DNA of 64,000 nt from Tabrizicola thermarum (GTDB taxonomy: Bacteria; Pseudomonadota; Alphaproteobacteria; Rhodobacterales; Rhodobacteraceae), in contig NZ_QMJY01000079.1 in NCBI RefSeq assembly GCF_003574395.1, positions 1 through 64,000 on the forward strand. Reading direction: 5' to 3'. Positions 55,379 through 64,000 of this stretch are shown here, piece by piece. Numbering within the stretch: position 1 is the stretch's first letter; each line of letters opens with the position of its first letter. The translations under genes were made by a program, and so were the position numbers. The notes beneath the pieces are model-generated. The model saw only the letters and a list, made by a program, of their open reading frames with translations, was not told where the DNA came from and ran no database searches.

Positions 55379-56635
55379 TTATTGCAGCGTCACGCGGACG
55401 GGCAGGCTTTTCAATCCGGCGACGAAGTTCGAGCGCAGGAATTTCTGCTCTCCGGCCGGTTCGATGGATGTGATGCGTTTCGCCAGTTCCTGGAACAGCA
55501 CGCGGACTTCGAGGCGGGCGAGCCACATGCCGAGGCAGAGGTGCGGGCCGCCCTGCCCGAAGGCGAGGTGTCTGTTCGGGTTGCGGGCGAGGTTGACGCG
55601 GAAGGGGTCGTCGAACACGGCCTCGTCGCGGTTGGCGGAGGCGAACCAGTAGAGCACCTTGTCGCCCGCGCGGATGGTCTTGCCGTGCAGGTCGAAGTCG
55701 CGGGTGGCGGTGCGGCGGAAGTAGCTGGTGGGGCTGGCCCAGCGGATGATCTCGTCGGCCATGGTGTCATCGACGGCGCCGGACTGGATCAGGGGGAGAA
55801 GCTCGGGCTGGTGGGCGAGCGCCTGGATCCCGGCGGCGATGGAGTAGCGCGTGGTGTCGTTCCCGGCGGCGACGATCAGGCAGAAGAAGTTGCGGAATTC
55901 GTGTTCGGGCATGACCTGGCCGTCGTGGCCGGGTTGCAGGATCATGTGGAGCACGCCGCCCGTGTCGCCGATGGCCGCTTTGCGGGCCATCAGGTCCTTG
56001 GCGTAGACGAAGAGTTCCGCGCCTGCCGGAGAGTTGAAGGGCATCATGCGGAATTCGTCGGTGGTGAGTTTGTCAAGGACGTGGGGCGTGAAGTCGGGGT
56101 CGGTGTTGGCGATCAGCGCGTCGCCTTTCTCGACGAGCCAGGGCAGGTCCTCGTCGGGAAGGCCCACGATGCGGCCGAGCATCCGCATGGGCAGTTCGCG
56201 GGCGATTTCCCTGGTGGCGTCGAAGGTTTCCCTGGGCAGGGCCGCGTCGAGGATCGTGGTGCAGAGGTCGCGGATCGCCTGTTCGAAGGTGGCGATGACG
56301 GGTTTCGAGAAGGCCTTGGCGACCTTCACCCGGGTCAGCATGTGGTCCGGCGGGTCGGTTTCCTGGAAGGTGCGGCGGGCGAGGTATTCCTCGTAGCTCT
56401 GATCCTCCATGCGGATGCCGCGGGCGGAGGACAGGAGGTCGGGCTGGCCGTTCAGGCGCAGGATGTCCTCGTGCCGGGTCAGGGACCAGAAGCCCTGGCC
56501 TTGGGGGTATGGGGTCCAGTGGCAGGGGTCCTCGCGGCGCAGGCGGGCGAAGGTGTTGTGCGGGGCGCCGTTCAGGAAAGTGTCGTGGCTGGTCAGGTCG
56601 GCGTAACCGTCGTCGGTCGGTGTCCAGACTGTCAT
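55379..56635 (-). CDS. Cytochrome P450
   Basis: This 418-residue soluble bacterial P450 has the I-helix oxygen-binding AAGNDTTR, the ExxR motif EIIRW, and the haem-thiolate loop FGQGGPHLCLG. It is the first gene of the P450 / GS-like / ferredoxin operon. The substrate is unknown; an amine or gamma-glutamyl-amine substrate is suggested by neighbours only. Confidence 0.94.
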   Translation of the reverse strand: MTVWTPTDDGYADLTSHDTFLNGAPHNTFARLRREDPCHWTPYPQGQGFWSLTRHEDILRLNGQPDLLSSARGIRMEDQSYEEYLARRTFQETDPPDHMLTRVKVAKAFSKPVIATFEQAIRDLCTTILDAALPRETFDATREIARELPMRMLGRIVGLPDEDLPWLVEKGDALIANTDPDFTPHVLDKLTTDEFRMMPFNSPAGAELFVYAKDLMARKAAIGDTGGVLHMILQPGHDGQVMPEHEFRNFFCLIVAAGNDTTRYSIAAGIQALAHQPELLPLIQSGAVDDTMADEIIRWASPTSYFRRTATRDFDLHGKTIRAGDKVLYWFASANRDEAVFDDPFRVNLARNPNRHLAFGQGGPHLCLGMWLARLEVRVLFQELAKRITSIEPAGEQKFLRSNFVAGLKSLPVRVTLQ

Positions 56636-56697
56636 GGGTTGCTCCCTCCTGCGATTTGCATAATGATACGCATGTTAAATATGTAAAGGGAAATCTC

Positions 56698-57405
56698 ATG
56701 CATATCGCGGTGCTGGCCACGAACACCGATGACAGCGATTTCGCCGCCCGCCATCCGCGCGATGTGGAGAAGTTCAAGGCCCTGTTGCAGGGGGTGCGGC
56801 CGGGGTGGAAGGTGATGGCCTTCGATCTGCCGAAAGGCGAGTTTCCCGATGATCTGCAAGGGTTTGACGGGGCGCTGATCGGGGGCAGCCCGGCCTCGGT
56901 GCATGATGAGGAGGCCTGGATCGACCGGCTGATGCAGCTGATCCGCGACGGTTTTGCGGCAGGGGTCCCGCTGGCCGGGGCCTGTTTCGGGCATCAGGCG
57001 ATCGCCAAGGCGCTGGGGGGAACGGTGGGGCCTAATCCGGGGGCCTTCGTGCTGGGGACGGCGGAGACCGAGGTGATCGCCCCTGCCCCCTGGATGGAGC
57101 CCGTGACACGGTTCCGGCTGGCCGCCGCGCATGGCGAGCAGGTGACGGCGCTGCCCCCCGGCGCGGAGGTGGTGGGGGTCACGCCGGGGTGTCCGACGGC
57201 GTGCTACCGGATCGGCAACCGGGTCTTTGCCACGCAGTATCACCCGGAGATGACGCCGGAGTTCCTGGCCGCGCTGGTGGAGGAGTTCGCGCCGAAGGTC
57301 CCGGCAGAGGTGGCGGTGGCCGCAAGGGACTCACTCTGTCAGAGAACCGACGGCCCCCGCTTTGCCGAATGGATCGCGCGGTTCTTCGAACAGGCGAAGG
57401 GCTAG
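56698..57405 (+). CDS. Class-I glutamine amidotransferase domain protein
   Basis: This 235-residue GMP-synthase-like amidotransferase has the nucleophile Cys in GACFGHQ and His in QYHPEM. In amine catabolism relatives (PuuD, AtdA2) hydrolyse gamma-glutamyl amides. ATG 56698 has AAAGGG upstream. It is divergent to the P450 operon with a 62-base shared promoter gap, and it ends with a 4-base overlap with the GntR regulator. Confidence 0.88.
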   Translation: MHIAVLATNTDDSDFAARHPRDVEKFKALLQGVRPGWKVMAFDLPKGEFPDDLQGFDGALIGGSPASVHDEEAWIDRLMQLIRDGFAAGVPLAGACFGHQAIAKALGGTVGPNPGAFVLGTAETEVIAPAPWMEPVTRFRLAAAHGEQVTALPPGAEVVGVTPGCPTACYRIGNRVFATQYHPEMTPEFLAALVEEFAPKVPAEVAVAARDSLCQRTDGPRFAEWIARFFEQAKG

Positions 57406-58067
57406 GAGAGCGCGGCCAGAAGGTCCATCGCCGTCACCTGATCGAACTGGACATGGGCCTGCATCATCGCCTCGGCCCCCGCCGAATCGCGGTCGGTGAT
57501 GAGGCGCGCGATGGCCCGGTGTTCGGCGGCGGATTTCGGGATCGCACCCTGAAAACGATAGCGGGCGCGGTAGTAGGCCAGCAGGCGGCGGGCGTTGGTC
57601 TTGAGGCTTTCCAGCAGCACGCCATTGCCCGAGGCAGTGGCCACGCAGGCATGAAACCGCAGGTTCAACTGGTAATAGCCGTCCGGGTCGCCGGTCGGAT
57701 CGGCGGCGGCCTGCGCCTCGCAGGCGCGGACGGCGGCCTCGAGCTCTTCGGCCCCCTGCCGCGACAGGCGGCGGGCGGCAAGGCCCGCGGCCTGGCCTTC
57801 CAGCTTGGCATGGACCTCGAGGATGGCGAGAAATTCCTCCAGCGTGGGCCGGAAGATCGCGGCCCCCTTGCGCGGCAGGCGGCGGACGAGGCCGAGGGCT
57901 TCGAGATAAAGGATCGCCTCGCGCACCGGCGTGCGGGAGACGCCGTAGGTCGCCGACAGTTCGGCCTCGTCCAGAAGGTCGCCCGGGTTCAGCTGGCCAA
58001 GGTCGATCCGGTCCAGGATGTGCTGGACGAGGGTCGGGATCTGCGGGCCGGCGAAGGGAATGGACAT
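57402..58067 (-). CDS. GntR-family regulator, FCD subgroup
   Basis: This 221-residue regulator has the N-terminal winged helix with DEAELSATYGVSRTPVREAI and a C-terminal FCD ligand domain with a metal-binding pattern (EVHAKLEG, LNLRFHACV, EHRAIARLI). A strong AAGGAGG precedes ATG 58067. It is divergent to the BMP/ABC operon and is probably its local regulator. Confidence 0.92.
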   Translation of the reverse strand: MSIPFAGPQIPTLVQHILDRIDLGQLNPGDLLDEAELSATYGVSRTPVREAILYLEALGLVRRLPRKGAAIFRPTLEEFLAILEVHAKLEGQAAGLAARRLSRQGAEELEAAVRACEAQAAADPTGDPDGYYQLNLRFHACVATASGNGVLLESLKTNARRLLAYYRARYRFQGAIPKSAAEHRAIARLITDRDSAGAEAMMQAHVQFDQVTAMDLLAALS

Positions 58068-58263
58068 GGCGAACCTCCTTCCTGGCGACCCTGCCATGCG
58101 GCGGGCGCGGCGTCGATGCCCGTCCCGACTTCAGACAATGCTTTCGCATTGACCGGCAAGGCCATGAAATGCCATATTTTCCGGCAAATTCTACCGGCGC
58201 GGTCGCAGGTGCGCCGCGCGATTTGACCGGGGAAACTGCCGCTTGTAACGAATCGGGAAAGAG

Positions 58264-58281
58264 TTTTACCTCTTGGTAAAA
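58264..58281. promoter_or_regulatory. Inverted repeat, possible operator of the nucleoside transporter operon
   Basis: TTTTACC-TCTT-GGTAAAA (18 bases, perfect 7-base arms) lies 38 bases before the BMP gene and between it and the GntR regulator gene. It is a candidate regulator-binding site; which protein binds is not shown. Confidence 0.5.
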
Positions 58282-58318
58282 ATTCCAACCGAAGACCAGC
58301 AACAGGGATAGGCATCAG

Positions 58319-59332
58319 ATGACAACGGGAACCTTCACGGTATCGCGGCGCGGGCTGCTTCTGGGTGGGGCGGCGGCAACGGTGGCGGCGAACCTGCCGC
58401 GCGCTGGCCTTGCGCAAGAGCCGATCAAAATGGCGGGCATCTACACGGTGCCGGTGGAACAGCAATGGGTCAGCCGCATCCACATCGCCGCCGAGGCGCT
58501 GAAGGCGGCGGGGACGGTGGATTACACCTACACCGAAAATGTGGCGAACACCGACTATCCCCGCGTGATGCGCGAATATTGCGAGGCGGGGGTCAAGCTG
58601 ATCGTGGGCGAGATCTTCGGCGCCGAGCAGGAGGCGCGCGAGGTCTGCGCGGAATACCCGGATGTGGCATTTCTGCTGGGGTCGTCCTTCATGCCGGACG
58701 AGGCCGCGAACCCCAACCTCGCGGTCTTCGACAACTACATCCAGGACGCGGCTTATCTCTCGGGCATCGTCGCGGGCGGCATGACCAAGGGCAACATCGG
58801 CATGGTCGGCGGCTTCCCGATACCGGAGGTCAACCGGCTGATGAACGCCTTCATGGCCGGCGTGCGCGAGGTGAAGCCGGAGACGAAATTCCAGGTCAGC
58901 TTCATCGGGTCCTGGTTCGATCCGCCCAAGGCCAAGGAGACCGCCTTTGCGATGATCGACGGGGGCGCGGACCTGATGTATGCCGAACGCTTCGGCGTGT
59001 CGGACGCGGCCAAGGAGCGGGGCGTTCTGGCCATCGGCAACGTGATCGACACGCAACCGGATTACCCGGAGACGGTCGTCACCTCGGCCCTGTGGCATTT
59101 CGAGCCCACGCTGAACGCCGCCGTCGCTGCGGTGCAGGCCGGGACGTTCAAGGCGGCGAATTACGGCACCTATTCCTTCATGCGCGAGGGCGGCTGTTCG
59201 CTGGCACCGCTGGGCACCTTCGAGGACAAGGTTCCCGCCGAGATCAAGGCTCTGGTGGCCGAGAAGGAAAAGGCGATTCGCGACGGCAGTTTCATGGTCG
59301 GGATCGACGACAGCGAGCCGAAATCGTCGTGA
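58319..59332 (+). CDS. BMP-family ABC transporter substrate-binding protein
   Basis: This 337-residue periplasmic binding protein of the BMP (PnrA/TmpC-like) family, which binds nucleosides, has a twin-arginine-type signal (SRRGLLLGG). Family features are GEIFGAEQEAREVCAEYPD and GGFPIPEVNRLMNAF. It is the first gene of a purine/nucleoside importer operon and overlaps the ATPase gene start by 4 bases (GTGA). Confidence 0.92.
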   Translation: MTTGTFTVSRRGLLLGGAAATVAANLPRAGLAQEPIKMAGIYTVPVEQQWVSRIHIAAEALKAAGTVDYTYTENVANTDYPRVMREYCEAGVKLIVGEIFGAEQEAREVCAEYPDVAFLLGSSFMPDEAANPNLAVFDNYIQDAAYLSGIVAGGMTKGNIGMVGGFPIPEVNRLMNAFMAGVREVKPETKFQVSFIGSWFDPPKAKETAFAMIDGGADLMYAERFGVSDAAKERGVLAIGNVIDTQPDYPETVVTSALWHFEPTLNAAVAAVQAGTFKAANYGTYSFMREGGCSLAPLGTFEDKVPAEIKALVAEKEKAIRDGSFMVGIDDSEPKSS

Positions 59333-60861
59333 GCCGGGACAGCGGGGCGGAAGTCGTTCTTCGCCTTGACCGGATCACCAAGCGCTTCGGCGCGCTGACG
59401 GCCAACGACGCCGTGTCGCTGACCCTGCGGCGCGGCGAGGTGGTGGCGCTGCTTGGGGAAAACGGCGCGGGCAAGACCACGCTGATGAACATCCTCTTCG
59501 GTCACTATGTGGCCGATGCGGGGTCGGTCGAGGTGTTCGGCCGCCCCCTGCCCCCCGGCAACCCGCGCGCGGCGCTGGCGGCGGGGGTGGGGATGGTGCA
59601 CCAGCACTTCACCCTGGCGGGCAACCTGACGGTGCTGGAGAACATTCGCCTCGGGACCGAGGGGCTGTGGTCGCGGTCGTATGCGGGCGCGCGGGAGAAG
59701 GTGGCGCGGCTGTCGCGGGACTTCGGGCTGTCGGTCGATCCCGATGCCAGGGTGGGCCGCCTGTCGGTGGGCGAACGCCAGCGGGTGGAGATCCTGAAGG
59801 CGCTCTATCGTGACGCGCGGGTGCTGATCCTGGACGAGCCGACGGCGGTGCTGACCCCGCAGGAGGCCGAGGCGCTGTTCGCGACCCTGCGCAAGGCCAC
59901 GGCGCGGGGACTGTCGGTGATCTTCATCAGCCACAAGCTGCACGAGGTGATGGGCGTGGCCGACCGTTGCGTGGTGCTGCGCCATGGCCGGGTGGTGGGC
60001 GAAGTGGATACCCACGCCACGGACAAGGCCGCGCTGGCGGCGCTGATGGTCGGGGGGGAACTGTCCCTGCCGCGCGCCGAGGCGCGGACGCCGGGTCCGG
60101 TGCTGATGCGGCTGGATCAGGTCTCGACGCCCGACCGCGGCGCGGCGCCGGGACTGAAGGCGGTGTCGCTGGAGCTGCGGGCCGGGCAGATCACCGGGCT
60201 TGCCGGGGTCTCGGGCAACGGGCAGGCGGCGCTGGCCGAGATCGTGGGCGGGCTGGCCCTGCCTGCGGCGGGGCAGCTGTGGCTGCATGGGCAGGAGCCG
60301 GAGACCTGGACCCCGCGCGAGGCCTTGGCGCGCGGCGTGGCGCGGATCCCGGAGGACCGGCACCATCAGGGGTCGATTGCGGACTTTGACCTGACCGAGA
60401 ATGCGGTGCTGGAGGGGTATCGCACGCGGTTCTCGCGGCGCGGCTGGATGGACTGGCGGGCGGCGCGGGCCTTTGCGGAAGGGATCATCAAGGGCTATGA
60501 CGTGCGCTGTCCGGGGCCGGAGACGCGGATCAGGCTGCTCTCGGGCGGGAACATGCAGAAGCTGATCCTGGGCCGCGCGCTGGCGCCGGGGCCGGACATC
60601 ATCCTTGCGAACCAGCCGGTGCGGGGGCTGGATGTGGGGGCGATTGCCTATGTGCAGGCGCAGCTGATCGCGGCGCGCGACCGGGGGGCGGCGGTGCTGC
60701 TGATTTCGGAAGATCTGGATGAAATCATGAGCTTGTCTGACGTCGTTCATGTGATGTCTCAAGGCCGTCTTTCCCCGGCCTTTGCGCGTGGGACGATGAC
60801 GGCGGCGGAATTGGGCCTGTGGATGGCAGGGCAGAAGTTCGGGGAAGCGCATGCGGCTTGA
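59329..60861 (+). CDS. Sugar/nucleoside-type ABC transporter ATP-binding protein
   Basis: This 510-residue protein has two ATPase domains. The first has GENGAGKTT, LSVGERQRVEIL and LILDEPTAVL; the second has a degenerate GVSGNGQAAL loop and LSGGNMQKLILGR, as in RbsA/YufO-type proteins. The start is a GTG at 59329 overlapping the BMP stop. It energises the importer with the two downstream permeases. Confidence 0.94.
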   Translation: MSRDSGAEVVLRLDRITKRFGALTANDAVSLTLRRGEVVALLGENGAGKTTLMNILFGHYVADAGSVEVFGRPLPPGNPRAALAAGVGMVHQHFTLAGNLTVLENIRLGTEGLWSRSYAGAREKVARLSRDFGLSVDPDARVGRLSVGERQRVEILKALYRDARVLILDEPTAVLTPQEAEALFATLRKATARGLSVIFISHKLHEVMGVADRCVVLRHGRVVGEVDTHATDKAALAALMVGGELSLPRAEARTPGPVLMRLDQVSTPDRGAAPGLKAVSLELRAGQITGLAGVSGNGQAALAEIVGGLALPAAGQLWLHGQEPETWTPREALARGVARIPEDRHHQGSIADFDLTENAVLEGYRTRFSRRGWMDWRAARAFAEGIIKGYDVRCPGPETRIRLLSGGNMQKLILGRALAPGPDIILANQPVRGLDVGAIAYVQAQLIAARDRGAAVLLISEDLDEIMSLSDVVHVMSQGRLSPAFARGTMTAAELGLWMAGQKFGEAHAA

Positions 60862-61894
60862 GACGATCCCCAACCCCTCGGCGGCGCGCAAGGTGGGGTT
60901 GCCGGCGCTGGCGCTGCTCGCCACGCTGGGGGTCGCCATGCTGCTGGCGCTGATCGCGGGGGCGAACCCTTTCGCGGTGCTGGGCCAGATCGCGCGGGGG
61001 GCGCTGGGGTCGAAGCTGGCGATTCTCGAAACCCTGAACCGCGCGACGCCCTTGATCTTCACCGGGCTGGCGGTGGCCGTGGCCTTCCGGGCAAAACTGT
61101 GGAACATCGGCGCCGAGGCGCAGCTTTATGCGGGCGCCATCGTGGCGGTGGTGCTGGGCACGGGCGCGCTGGGAAGCCCGCTGGTCCTGCCCGTCTCGGC
61201 GGGGGCCGCGATGCTGGCGGGGGCGGCGCTGCTGCTGGGGCCGGTGCTGCTGAAAACCCGGCTGGGGGTGGACGAGGTGGTGACGACCCTGCTGCTGAAC
61301 TTCATCATGCTTCTGTTCGTCAGCTATCTTCTGGAAGGCCCGATGAAGGATCCCATGGGCATGGGCTGGCCGAAGTCCCCTGCCCTGATCCCCGAGGCCC
61401 GCCTGCCGCGCATCGTGGAGGGCTTGCGGCTGCACTGGGGCTTTGCGCTGGCGATCATCGCGGCGGTCGCGGTCTGGGTGATCCAGACCCGCACCACGCT
61501 GGGCTTCGAAATCCGCGCCGTTGGGCAGAACCCCGAGGCGGCGCGGTTCGCAGGCATGCCGGTCAACGCGGTGCTGGTGAAAACCGCCCTTTTGTCCGGG
61601 GGGCTGGCGGCGCTGGCCGGGTGGTCCGAGGTGGCCGGGCTGAAGGGGCATCTGTCGTCGGACCTGTCGCCGGGCTTCGGCTACACGGGGATCATCGTGG
61701 CGATGCTGGCGCTGCTGCATCCCCTGGGCGTGGTGGTGACGGCGATCTTCGTGGCGGGGATCTTCGTCGGGTCTGACGCGATGAGCCGGGCGGCGGGGGT
61801 GCCGACCTATATCGCCGACATGCTGCTGGCGACGGCACTGCTGTTCATGGTGCTGGCGATCCTTCTCACCAAGATGCGGGTGGTGCGGGGATGA
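60851..61894 (+). CDS. ABC transporter permease (nucleoside type)
   Basis: This 347-residue permease has about nine helices, with TRLGVDEVVTTLLLNF and TLGFEIRAVGQNPEAARFAG typical of the BMP-type importer family (YufP-like). It overlaps the ATPase gene by 11 bases and the next permease by 4 (ATGA). Confidence 0.93.
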   Translation: MRLETIPNPSAARKVGLPALALLATLGVAMLLALIAGANPFAVLGQIARGALGSKLAILETLNRATPLIFTGLAVAVAFRAKLWNIGAEAQLYAGAIVAVVLGTGALGSPLVLPVSAGAAMLAGAALLLGPVLLKTRLGVDEVVTTLLLNFIMLLFVSYLLEGPMKDPMGMGWPKSPALIPEARLPRIVEGLRLHWGFALAIIAAVAVWVIQTRTTLGFEIRAVGQNPEAARFAGMPVNAVLVKTALLSGGLAALAGWSEVAGLKGHLSSDLSPGFGYTGIIVAMLALLHPLGVVVTAIFVAGIFVGSDAMSRAAGVPTYIADMLLATALLFMVLAILLTKMRVVRG

Positions 61895-62835
61895 GCGAGA
61901 TTGTCGATATCCTCATTTCGGCCAGCTTCTGGGCGGCGGTGATCCGCATCGCCTCGCCGCTGATCCTGGCCACCATGGGGGAACTCATCTGCGAACGCGC
62001 GGGGGTGCTGAACCTCGGGATCGAGGGGATCATGGTCATCGGCGCCTTCACCGGCTGGATGGCGGTCTATCAGGGGATGCCGCTTTGGGGCGGGGTCGCG
62101 GTGGCGATGGCGGCGGGGATGCTGTTCGGGCTCTTGCATTCGGTGCTGACCGTGCCCTTCGGCCTGTCGCAGCATGTGGTGGGGTTGGGGGTGACGCTGC
62201 TGGCCACGGCCTCGGCCTCTTTCGCCTATCGGCTGATGCTGCCGCAGGTGACCAGCCCGCCGAAGATCACACCCTTCCAGCCGCTTTACATTCCCGGCCT
62301 GTCCGACCTGCCCTGGCTGGGGGCCGCCCTGTCGCAGACGGCGCTGACCTGGGCGGCCTTTGCGGTGGCGGGGCTGGTGGCCTTCACGCTTTATCGCACG
62401 CCTTTGGGGCTGGCGCTGCGGGCGGTGGGCGAGAACCCGGCGGCAGTCGAGGCGCAGGGGCTGTCGGTCACCGGCCTGCGGATGGGGGCGGTGATCGTGG
62501 GCTCGGGGCTGATGGCGGTGGGGGGCGCGTTCCTGACGCTGTCGGCCTTCTCCAGCTTTTTCTTCGAGATGGTGAACGGGCGGGGGTGGATCTGCATCGC
62601 GCTGGTCGTCTTTGGCGCCTGGAAGCCCGGCAAGGCGGTGCTGGGGGCGATCCTGTTCGCAGCCTTCGACGCGTTGCAGATCCGGTTGCAGCAGACGGCG
62701 CTGGGGGCGGTGCTGCCCTATCAGCTGTTCCTGGCCCTGCCCTTCCTGCTGTCGATCCTGGCACTGATCCTGATGTCGCGGCGGGCCGAGGTGCCGGCGG
62801 CGCTGATGGTGCCCTACAACAAGGGGGAACGGTAG
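61891..62835 (+). CDS. ABC transporter permease (nucleoside type)
   Basis: This 314-residue second permease (YufQ-like) has ICERAGVLNLGIEGIMVIGA near the start and GLALRAVGENPAAVEAQG in the middle. It pairs with the preceding permease. The stop TAG directly abuts the ATG of the amidohydrolase gene. Confidence 0.93.
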   Translation: MSEIVDILISASFWAAVIRIASPLILATMGELICERAGVLNLGIEGIMVIGAFTGWMAVYQGMPLWGGVAVAMAAGMLFGLLHSVLTVPFGLSQHVVGLGVTLLATASASFAYRLMLPQVTSPPKITPFQPLYIPGLSDLPWLGAALSQTALTWAAFAVAGLVAFTLYRTPLGLALRAVGENPAAVEAQGLSVTGLRMGAVIVGSGLMAVGGAFLTLSAFSSFFFEMVNGRGWICIALVVFGAWKPGKAVLGAILFAAFDALQIRLQQTALGAVLPYQLFLALPFLLSILALILMSRRAEVPAALMVPYNKGER

Positions 62836-64000
62836 ATGTTCGATCTTCTGGTCAAGGGCGGCACCCTGCCCGACGGCACGGTGGCCGATATCGGCATCAG
62901 GGGCGACCGGATCGCGGCGGTGGGCAGGCTGGAGGCCGAGGGTGCCTGCGTGATCGACGCGACCGGAGACCTGGTGTCCCCGCCCTTCGTCGATCCGCAT
63001 TTCCATATGGACGCGACGCTGAGCTACGGCCTGCCGCGGGTGAATGCCTCTGGCACGCTTCTGGAAGGCATCGCGCTGTGGGGAGAGCTGCGCGAGATCG
63101 CCACGGTGGAGGAGATGGTGGACCGCGCGGTCCGCTACTGCGACTGGGCAGTCAGCATGGGGCTGCTGGCGATCCGCACCCATGTCGATACCACGCCCGA
63201 CCATTTGCGCGGGGTCGAGGCGATGCTGGAGGTGAAGCGTCGGGTGGCGCCCTACCTTGACCTGCAACTGGTGGCCTTTCCGCAGGACGGGCTTTACCGG
63301 ACGAAGACCGGGCGGCAGAACCTTCTGCGCGCGCTGGACATGGGTGTCGATGTCGTCGGCGGCATCCCGCATTTCGAGCGCACAATGGAGGAAGGCGCCG
63401 AGTCCCTGCGCGATCTGGCGCGGATCGCCGCCGAGCGCGGCTTGATGTGGGACGTCCATTGCGACGAAACCGACGACCCGATGAGCCGCCATGTGGAAAC
63501 AATGGCGCGCGAGGTGACGCGGCACGGGCTGGGGGGCCGCGCGGCGGGGAGCCACCTGACCTCCATGCATTCGATGGACAATTACTATGTGTCCAAGCTT
63601 TTGCCGCTGATCGCCGAAAGCGGGATGACCGCGATCCCGAACCCCTTGATCAACATCACGCTGCAGGGCCGCCATGACACCTACCCCAAGCGGCGCGGGC
63701 TGACGCGGGTGAAGGAGATGCAGGCCCTGGGCATCCCCGTGGGCTGGGGACAGGACTGCGTGCTGGACCCCTGGTATTCGCTTGGCACGGCGGACATGCT
63801 GGATGTGGCCTTCATGGGCCTGCATGTGGCGCAGATGATGCATCCGGCGGAAATGGCGCGCTGTTTCACCATGGTGACCGAGACCAACGCGCAGATCATG
63901 GGCCTGCCCGACTACGGGCTGCGCCCCGGCTGTCTGGCAAGCCTGGTGGTGCTGGACGCGGGCAACCCGGTCGAGGCCTTGCGGCTGCGGCCCGACAGGC
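62836..64000 (+). CDS. Cytosine deaminase-family amidohydrolase (partial)
   Basis: The 388 visible residues, cut by the window end, belong to the CodA-type amidohydrolases. Metal and catalytic motifs are visible: FHMDATL, DVHCDETDD, GSHLTSMHSMDN and GQDCVLDPWYSLGT. Family members deaminate cytosine, isoguanine or related ring compounds. It is the last visible gene of the importer operon, so the imported base or analogue is probably its substrate. ATG 62836 abuts the permease stop. The 3' end lies beyond the window. Confidence 0.9.
   Translation, partial: MFDLLVKGGTLPDGTVADIGIRGDRIAAVGRLEAEGACVIDATGDLVSPPFVDPHFHMDATLSYGLPRVNASGTLLEGIALWGELREIATVEEMVDRAVRYCDWAVSMGLLAIRTHVDTTPDHLRGVEAMLEVKRRVAPYLDLQLVAFPQDGLYRTKTGRQNLLRALDMGVDVVGGIPHFERTMEEGAESLRDLARIAAERGLMWDVHCDETDDPMSRHVETMAREVTRHGLGGRAAGSHLTSMHSMDNYYVSKLLPLIAESGMTAIPNPLINITLQGRHDTYPKRRGLTRVKEMQALGIPVGWGQDCVLDPWYSLGTADMLDVAFMGLHVAQMMHPAEMARCFTMVTETNAQIMGLPDYGLRPGCLASLVVLDAGNPVEALRLRPDR

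Overview
This 64 kb window is GC-rich, densely packed chromosomal DNA (mostly about 65-70% G+C where I counted). It is best explained as a Rhodobacterales (Paracoccaceae-type) alphaproteobacterium. Supporting signs are the BolA / J-domain / CobS / CobT neighbourhood, the sox (sarcosine oxidase) operon, a DUF6525 gene, a Zur-box-like palindrome before a COG0523 GTPase, CcmI-RuvX-DUF1289, and short dispersed GC-rich intergenic elements. Genes often overlap by 1-4 bases (ATGA, GTGA, TTGA), so several operons are probably translationally coupled. No phage, insertion sequence, CRISPR array or rRNA operon was seen.

Layout. 0.2-2.1 kb: DUF6525, a zinc-responsive COG0523 GTPase and BolA, all on the minus strand. 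2.2-7.8 kb: J-domain protein, exported MsrB, CobS, a thermonuclease-like lipoprotein, an FMN reductase and CobT; CobS and CobT belong to the aerobic cobaltochelatase. 7.9-14.5 kb: an M24 aminopeptidase, DUF427, SufE, a lipoprotein, RNase D, DUF454, PurN-PurM and a CAT-anticodon tRNA. 14.5-17.9 kb: Mth938-like, SecF, SecD and YajC. 18.1-23.8 kb: SerS, a TspO-related membrane protein, Der, a BamB-like protein and a YfgM-like protein. 23.8-32.3 kb: an exported caspase-TPR protein, an Atm1-type ABC exporter with a divergent ArsR regulator, a LysM protein, a LOG-family protein and iron superoxide dismutase.

32.4-37.8 kb is the soxBDAG operon, interrupted between soxB and soxD by a small gene of about 52% G+C. 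38.0-44.0 kb carries CcmI, RuvX, DUF1289, a PhyH-like protein, a TauE/SafE exporter, a Bcr/CflA-type exporter and DusA. 44.0-45.1 kb is sparsely coding, with possible small ORFs and a good terminator. 45.2-48.9 kb is a compact locus of two secreted Gly-Asn-repeat proteins, one with a PepSY-like region, next to an OmpR-type two-component system. Two near-identical sites with an 11-bp period flank it and are candidate operators.

48.9-64 kb looks like accessory nitrogen and amine metabolism: a glycerate 2-kinase, a MarR regulator, a single-ORF fusion of a class-V PLP enzyme with a kynurenine-formamidase-type cyclase, an IMPase-family phosphatase, and a P450 / glutamine-synthetase-like / 2Fe-2S ferredoxin operon. 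Divergent to that operon is a class-I glutamine amidotransferase. After it come a GntR/FCD regulator and a BMP-type nucleoside ABC importer leading into a cytosine-deaminase-family amidohydrolase cut by the window end. The ligase/amidotransferase/oxygenase combination resembles known gamma-glutamylation routes for amine catabolism and is one of the most interesting inferences, with the foreign gene in the sox operon and the Gly-Asn-repeat signalling locus.
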